A DNA stretch of 64,000 bases from an uncultured Pseudomonadota bacterium. GTDB lineage: Bacteria; Myxococcota_A; UBA796; SXON01. A program made the position numbers and the translations under genes. Below are positions 59,516 to 64,000 of the stretch, in pieces (within the stretch, counting starts at the first letter, position 1; each line of letters begins with the position of its first letter). The stretch covers positions 62,001 through 126,000 of the forward strand of contig CAIQVJ010000019.1 in NCBI GenBank assembly GCA_903875225.1. Reading direction: 5' to 3'. Under the pieces are notes generated by a model. That model worked only from the letters and a program-made list of their open reading frames with translations, made no database searches and had not been told where the DNA came from.

Positions 59516-61963
59516 ATGGCGAAGCCTCCTCCACGTGCAAAGTCCGGGCCCGCGCGGGGTGCCGCCGCCCGTGACGAGCAGGGAGCGAAGGCGCTGGGCA
59601 TGGCGAAGCGGCCGGCCCGGAAGAAGGGCAGCGCAGCAGCGCCGAAGCGGGGTGCGGGGGCCCTCCAGCTCCTGAAGGCCTGGGCCCGCACCACGGTGAT
59701 CGCCACGTTGTTCGGGGCCTCGCTGGGTGGGGTGGCGACGCTGGCCGTGTGCTACCGCGGAGCCGTGGAGCGCGTGGATCGGGGCCTCGCAGGCGCGGTG
59801 TGGACCGTGCCGGGCCATGTGTGGAGCGCGCCGGTGGAGGTGTGGCAGGGACTGCGGACGAGCCCCGAGGACGTCGCCACTGTCCTGGTCGCGGCGGGGT
59901 ACTCACGCGTGGCGGTGGCCGACAAGCCCGGCGACGTCCAGGTCGGCGACGGCACGATGCTCGTCGTGAACCGCGCCGGGCAGGGCTACAGCCCGCGTTC
60001 CCCCAAGGTGATGCTCACCTTTCGCGACGGTCGCGTGCGGTCCGTCTCGCCCGGCACCCGGGTGAGCTTTGCACCCTCGTTGCTGGCGTCCGTGCGCGGG
60101 GTCGACAACGAGAACCGCAGCCCGGTCCCGCTCGAGCGCATCCCGAAGGTGGTGCAGCAGGCGGTGCTCGCCATCGAGGACGCGCGGTTCTACGATCACC
60201 CTGGGATCGACGCGATCGGGCTCCTGCGGGCGTTGATGGTGGACCTCTGGCACCAGCAGATGGTGCAGGGCGGGTCCACGCTCACGCAGCAGGTGGCCAA
60301 GAACATCTTCCTGACCCAGGAGCGCACCGCCTCTCGCAAGTTTTCGGAGGTGCTGCTCGCCATCGCGCTGGAGCAGCGGCTCAGCAAGGAGCAGATCCTG
60401 GAGCTGTACCTCAACGAGGTTTACCTGGGCCAGGGCGGGGGTGCCTCACTCTGCGGGATGGACGCCGCCGCCCACGCGTGGTTCGGCAAGTCGATCGAGC
60501 GGGTCGATCTCCCCGAGGCCGCCACGCTCGCAGGGGCGATCGCCTCGCCGAACAGCTGGTCTCCGATCCGTCACCCGAGCGAGTCGAAGGTGCGGCGCAA
60601 CGTCGTGCTCGGCCGGATGGTCGACGCTGGATTCCTGACTGCCGAGCAGGCGGCGCAGGCGGGGGCGACGCCGATCACGACCTCCGTGGTGCCCTCCGGG
60701 CGGCGAGCGCCCTACGCCGTGGACCGCGCGATGGAGCAGGCCGAGGCGGAGCTGGGCGAGGGGGCGGTGGCCCTGCGCTCGCTGGACGTGCGCACCTCGA
60801 TCCAGCCGCTCGTCCAGGAGGCCGCCGAGCGCGCGGTCACCGACGGGCTGGCCGAGGTCGTGCACGCGCATCCGGGCGTGGTGGGCGCCCAGGTCGCCGC
60901 GGTGGTCGTGCGGGCCTCCGATGGCGCGATCGTCGCCCAGGTGGGGGGCAAGGACTGGGAGAAGAGCCCCTTCGACCGGGCGAGTGACGCCGTGCGGGAG
61001 ATCGGGTCCACGGTCAAGCCGCTCACGCTGTTGTTCGCCCTGGAGGCGGATCCCACGCTGTCACCGGGGCTCCGGCTCGATGACGCGCCGATCACGCGCA
61101 CCCACGACGGCAAGGACTGGTCACCCGCGAACTTCGACCACACGTTCGTGGGTCCGATCTCGATCCGCCAGGCGATAGCCCACTCGCGAAACGTCCCAGC
61201 CGTGTTGCTGGCCGAGCGCGTGGGCCTGGCGGCGGAGCGTGCCCAACTCCGTGGTCTCGGGCTCGATCATGCGACGGACTATCCGAGCGTGGCGCTGGGC
61301 GGGTTCGGTGCCACGCCAGTGCAATTGGCAGCCGCATATGCCATCTTTGCGGGTGACGGTCGCTTCCACCAGCCCTGGGTGACCGCGGGCGTGTGGGAGG
61401 GGCCGACGCAGGTGTACGATCCCGATCCCGCAAAGGGCCCGTCGTACTCGGCGAGGGCGCGCTGGCTCGCCGGCGATGTGATGCGCACCGTCATGCGCGA
61501 GGGCACCGGCCATTCTGCCGCAAAATACGGCGTCGGGCCGGGCGCCGCCGGGAAGAGTGGCACCACGGATGCCACGAAGGATGCCTGGTTCGCGGGCGTG
61601 AGCGGGGGGTACAGCGTCGTCGTGTGGGTGGGGTTCGACGATGGTCGCGCGCTCGGCCTGACGGGCTCGGCGGGTGCGTTGCCGATCTGGGCGCGGCTCG
61701 TCGATGCCCTCGGCAATTCCTCCAGCGTGCCCGGCGCCCCGTCGGGGTTGGTGAGCGTGGAGTTGTGCGACGCTACGGATCTCCCGCCCTGCCTCGGGTG
61801 CCCGAGCAGCCACAAGGAGTACTTCACTGCGGGTGCCCTGCCCGATGGGAACTGCCTGGTACCGGCGCTCGGCGTGCCCGGCCCCGCAGCCCCGGGACAG
61901 CCGCCTGCGGAGAAGCAGGGCGTGTTCCAGTCGATCGGGGACCTGCTCGGGATCGGCAGGTAG
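59516..61963 (+). CDS. Bifunctional class A penicillin-binding protein (PBP1B-type)
   Basis: An 815-residue peptidoglycan synthase. A basic cytosolic tail and one transmembrane helix (about residues 54-80) precede a UB2H-like domain (about 115-185). The GT51 transglycosylase follows, with AIEDARFYDHPG (catalytic Glu) and QGGSTLTQQVAKN. The transpeptidase has SxxK in EIGSTVKPL, SxN in AHSRNVP and KSG in AGKSGTTDATKDAWF, all intact. It should polymerise and cross-link glycan strands on the outer face of the inner membrane. The start is uncertain: an upstream GTG at 59459 and internal ATGs exist, and none has a strong ribosome-binding site. It appears to be a single-gene unit. Confidence 0.92.
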   Translation: MAKPPPRAKSGPARGAAARDEQGAKALGMAKRPARKKGSAAAPKRGAGALQLLKAWARTTVIATLFGASLGGVATLAVCYRGAVERVDRGLAGAVWTVPGHVWSAPVEVWQGLRTSPEDVATVLVAAGYSRVAVADKPGDVQVGDGTMLVVNRAGQGYSPRSPKVMLTFRDGRVRSVSPGTRVSFAPSLLASVRGVDNENRSPVPLERIPKVVQQAVLAIEDARFYDHPGIDAIGLLRALMVDLWHQQMVQGGSTLTQQVAKNIFLTQERTASRKFSEVLLAIALEQRLSKEQILELYLNEVYLGQGGGASLCGMDAAAHAWFGKSIERVDLPEAATLAGAIASPNSWSPIRHPSESKVRRNVVLGRMVDAGFLTAEQAAQAGATPITTSVVPSGRRAPYAVDRAMEQAEAELGEGAVALRSLDVRTSIQPLVQEAAERAVTDGLAEVVHAHPGVVGAQVAAVVVRASDGAIVAQVGGKDWEKSPFDRASDAVREIGSTVKPLTLLFALEADPTLSPGLRLDDAPITRTHDGKDWSPANFDHTFVGPISIRQAIAHSRNVPAVLLAERVGLAAERAQLRGLGLDHATDYPSVALGGFGATPVQLAAAYAIFAGDGRFHQPWVTAGVWEGPTQVYDPDPAKGPSYSARARWLAGDVMRTVMREGTGHSAAKYGVGPGAAGKSGTTDATKDAWFAGVSGGYSVVVWVGFDDGRALGLTGSAGALPIWARLVDALGNSSSVPGAPSGLVSVELCDATDLPPCLGCPSSHKEYFTAGALPDGNCLVPALGVPGPAAPGQPPAEKQGVFQSIGDLLGIGR

Positions 61964-62053
61964 CGATCGGGTGGGCAACCGCTGCGCGTTGCGGCGGCGC
62001 TCCTGCCTGAAGCGGGCGGCGGCGGCTCCCTCGGGGAAGGAGAGCGGTTCGCG

Positions 62054-63886
62054 CTACCCCAGCCCGTCTGCCGCGCCCTCGCTGGCGTCCATCACGCCGC
62101 GCTTGGAGAAGCAGATCCAGTGGTTGTCGGGCAGTGCGCGGAGCACGCGCCGCTCGTTGCCGTTCATCTCGCGCTCCAGCAGCGCGCCGGAGCGGGCGGG
62201 CTCGAGGATGAAGCCGTTCTCGGCGTCGACCTGCGCCTCGCGGTGCAGCTTGTTCACCTCTGAGACCACGGTCTGCCGCTGGATGTCGATGAAGAGCAGC
62301 GTGCACGTGTCGCCCTCGGGCACGCGCAGGGCGGCGAACTGACCGCCGGTGATGCCCCACACCCGGTCGGGGGGGGCATGCAACTGGATCACGTCGCGAC
62401 CCTCCGCGGGGCGCTTCTCACGCGCGGAGGCCCCGAGATCGTAGTGCGCGAGGATGTGCTCGGCATCCACGACCAGCAGGTCGGGGCGGCGGTTCACGAA
62501 CGAGAGCAGGCGGGCCGGCACGTCGGCGGTGGGGATCGGGTCGTCCACGGCCTCCCGACCCGTTGCCGGGTCCAGGATCTTGATCGCACCGCGCGGGGTG
62601 ATCACGCCGAGCCACGTGCCGCCGTGGGAGAGGGTCATGCCCTCGGGCCAGCGCAGCTCCAGCGCCTTGCCGCGCGCCAGGTCCCACCAGCGCACCCCGC
62701 CGGAGGCAAGCTGCACGGCGACGACGGTCCCGCCGATCGCGGCGTTGGTCGCGCCGACGGTCTCGGGCCCGCCGTCGAGCACCCGCTCACCGGTGCGCGC
62801 CTCGTACACCGCGACCGCCCCGCGCTGGGGCACCGTGAGCACATAGCGCCCATCCCGGTCGATCTGCGCGTCGCGGAGCGGCCCCGGGGTGACGATCTCG
62901 CGGAGTCGCCGGTTCTTGGACCAGAGGGCGACGCGCTCCCCGTGGATGGCGAGCCGCTGCTCCCCAAAACCGCCGACCGCGGTGACCGGCCCCGCGTTCC
63001 CCGCATCCCCGCCGTGCGCCAGGCCGTCGGACCCGCCGACCTTGATGCCCTGCTGGCCCCACCACGCGGCACCTTTTGCATCGGGTGCGCCGTGGCGCTG
63101 GCTCTCCACGGGCTGCAGGTCGGGCATCGAGAAGACGTGGGTGGATCGCGAGCTCACCGCCCCGATCTGCGCGCCGTCGGGCCGCTGCACCACGTTGAGG
63201 ATGCCTGACCCGCCGCGCGTCGCGAAGCTGTGGATCATGTGGCCGTCCACCACTCGCAGCAGCGAGATCCCCGCCTGCCCGGCGGTCACGACGAGGGTCC
63301 CGTCCAGCGAGAACACCGCGCGCTCCGCGGGCATCTGCAGCTTGTCCATCGGCAGGCCCTGGTGCGAGAGCAGGTCGACGAGCCGCGGCTGGCCTGCATC
63401 GTCGAGGCAGAGCACGCGCTGTCCGCGCTCGTCGAACTCCACGGTCAGCCCGCCGAAGCCCTGCCAAGCCACCTCACGGGTGCCCTTCTCGATGTCCCAG
63501 ATCCGCAGCAGGCCATCGGCCGCGATCGTCGCGACGCGGGCGCCCTCCGGGGAGATCGCCACCCCGCGCATCGCCCGGACGCGGCCCCGAGCGCCCTCCC
63601 GGACCTCCTGGAACACGGGCGTACCGTCGGTCGTGTTGTAGACGCCGATGGTGCCGTCGTCGTCTCCCACGGCGATGAGCGAGCCCCCGCGGATGAGCCC
63701 GAGCGCGCCGGTGACCCCGACGCCGGGCTGGAACACGAGGCCCGGAGCGTTCTCGCCCGCCCGCTGGATTGCCACGACCCCCGCGGAGTCTGCCGTGGCC
63801 AGGACGCCGCTCCACGGGTCGTACACGGCCGCCGTGACAGGGGCGTCGTGCACGTTGGGGCAGAACTGGTCGGTGAGCGAGGCCAT
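62054..63886 (-). CDS. WD40-type beta-propeller protein
   Basis: A 610-residue soluble protein that is nearly all beta-propeller. Repeats such as VTAAVYDPWSGVLATADSAG, GTIGVYNTTDG, VAISPEGARVATIAADGLLR, and GYAV-like Asp/Gly strands run through the first 480 residues. There is no signal peptide. The C-terminal 130 residues are a separate mixed domain with a Cys/Trp-rich end. Propellers of this sort are usual third members of MoxR-vWA-propeller ternary systems, and the next upstream gene is cut by the window edge, so that identity cannot be checked. It is 22 bases from the stop of that partial gene. Function unknown. Confidence 0.78.
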   Translation of the reverse strand: MASLTDQFCPNVHDAPVTAAVYDPWSGVLATADSAGVVAIQRAGENAPGLVFQPGVGVTGALGLIRGGSLIAVGDDDGTIGVYNTTDGTPVFQEVREGARGRVRAMRGVAISPEGARVATIAADGLLRIWDIEKGTREVAWQGFGGLTVEFDERGQRVLCLDDAGQPRLVDLLSHQGLPMDKLQMPAERAVFSLDGTLVVTAGQAGISLLRVVDGHMIHSFATRGGSGILNVVQRPDGAQIGAVSSRSTHVFSMPDLQPVESQRHGAPDAKGAAWWGQQGIKVGGSDGLAHGGDAGNAGPVTAVGGFGEQRLAIHGERVALWSKNRRLREIVTPGPLRDAQIDRDGRYVLTVPQRGAVAVYEARTGERVLDGGPETVGATNAAIGGTVVAVQLASGGVRWWDLARGKALELRWPEGMTLSHGGTWLGVITPRGAIKILDPATGREAVDDPIPTADVPARLLSFVNRRPDLLVVDAEHILAHYDLGASAREKRPAEGRDVIQLHAPPDRVWGITGGQFAALRVPEGDTCTLLFIDIQRQTVVSEVNKLHREAQVDAENGFILEPARSGALLEREMNGNERRVLRALPDNHWICFSKRGVMDASEGAADGLG

Positions 63887-63908
63887 GAAACAACCGCGAT
63901 GCGGGGGC

Positions 63909-64000
63909 TTAACCGGGCGAGCGGCGCCGGATCCCCGGGGCGGAGTTTTGCTTCAGGATGTAGGCGGCGTCAGCCCTCCGCTGCCTTCTCCTTCCCGGGG
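63909..64000 (-). CDS. C-terminal end of an unknown protein, cut by window
   Basis: A minus-strand frame enters at the right edge and ends in a TAA at 63909-63911. Thirty codons are visible (ADAAYILKQNSAPGIRRRSPG at the end). The codon use fits this genome, and the 22-base gap to the propeller gene fits an operon. Too little is visible to identify it. It could be a MoxR or vWA partner of the propeller, but that is only a guess. Confidence 0.35.
   Translation of the reverse strand, partial: PGRRRQRRADAAYILKQNSAPGIRRRSPG

Overview
The window is about 64 kb of high-GC, gene-dense bacterial chromosome. The best guess at origin is Myxococcota or a related former deltaproteobacterial lineage. The reasons are lipoproteins whose lipobox Cys is followed by Asp/Thr/Ala linker repeats, FG-GAP and MopE-type calcium-binding surface proteins, a subtilase with a MYXO-CTERM-like tail, a very large Ala/Glu-rich TPR protein, and a soluble FtsH-like protease cluster of the kind known mostly from social bacteria. 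The lineage call is an inference from gene style. No rRNA, tRNA, insertion sequence, phage gene or CRISPR array was seen.

Layout. 1-6.7 kb: end of an unrecognised gene, then a coupled minus-strand operon (subtilase, Asp/Thr-linker lipoprotein, FG-GAP lipoprotein) abutting a truncated, frameshifted FG-GAP/CARDB pseudogene. 6.7-13.5 kb: GAF/adenylate cyclase and a peptidase/beta-propeller/barrel fusion, divergent from an MCE (MlaD-like) protein. 13.6-24.4 kb: giant TPR protein coupled to an isoprenylcysteine-methyltransferase-like protein, an unknown membrane protein, a DUF4340 protein, GrpE and a DUF697-type GTPase. 24.4-33 kb: alkaline-phosphatase-superfamily lipoprotein, a heterodimeric ABC exporter coupled to a flavin-type oxidoreductase, a PPP-family phosphatase and Fe/Mn superoxide dismutase. 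33-42.8 kb: two minus-strand blocks of poorly known proteins, one a 77-residue plus 1044-residue pair and the other a radical-SAM activase, two unknowns and a tandem-AAA FtsH-like protease. They flank an M50 membrane protease and a hairpin-rich repeat. 42.9-48.5 kb: two lipoproteins around a metallophosphoesterase, CoaB, rhodanese and a catalytically degenerate aldehyde dehydrogenase. 48.5-54.5 kb: purE-purK, a barrel protein and small lipoprotein, then MeaB-GTPase, a crotonase resembling methylmalonyl-CoA decarboxylase, and a lipoprotein. 54.5-58.8 kb: a four-gene overlapping operon with an ATP-dependent nucleic-acid ligase, two unknown partners and a secreted PHP/MopE protein. 58.9-64 kb: secreted unknown, class A penicillin-binding protein, beta-propeller protein and the end of another gene.

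How the genes work together. Translational coupling through GTGA, ATGA or TGATG overlaps is frequent and defines many of the operons. Housekeeping functions are purine and CoA synthesis, propionyl/methylmalonyl-CoA chemistry, peptidoglycan synthesis, oxidative defence and GrpE. They are interspersed with envelope and secreted proteins and with two clusters that look like dedicated multi-protein systems. The strongest candidate for an under-described system is the FtsH-like protease cluster at 38.5-42.8 kb, possibly together with the 33-36.4 kb pair. The second is the ligase operon at 56.1-58.8 kb. Functions for both are inferred from domains and gene order only.
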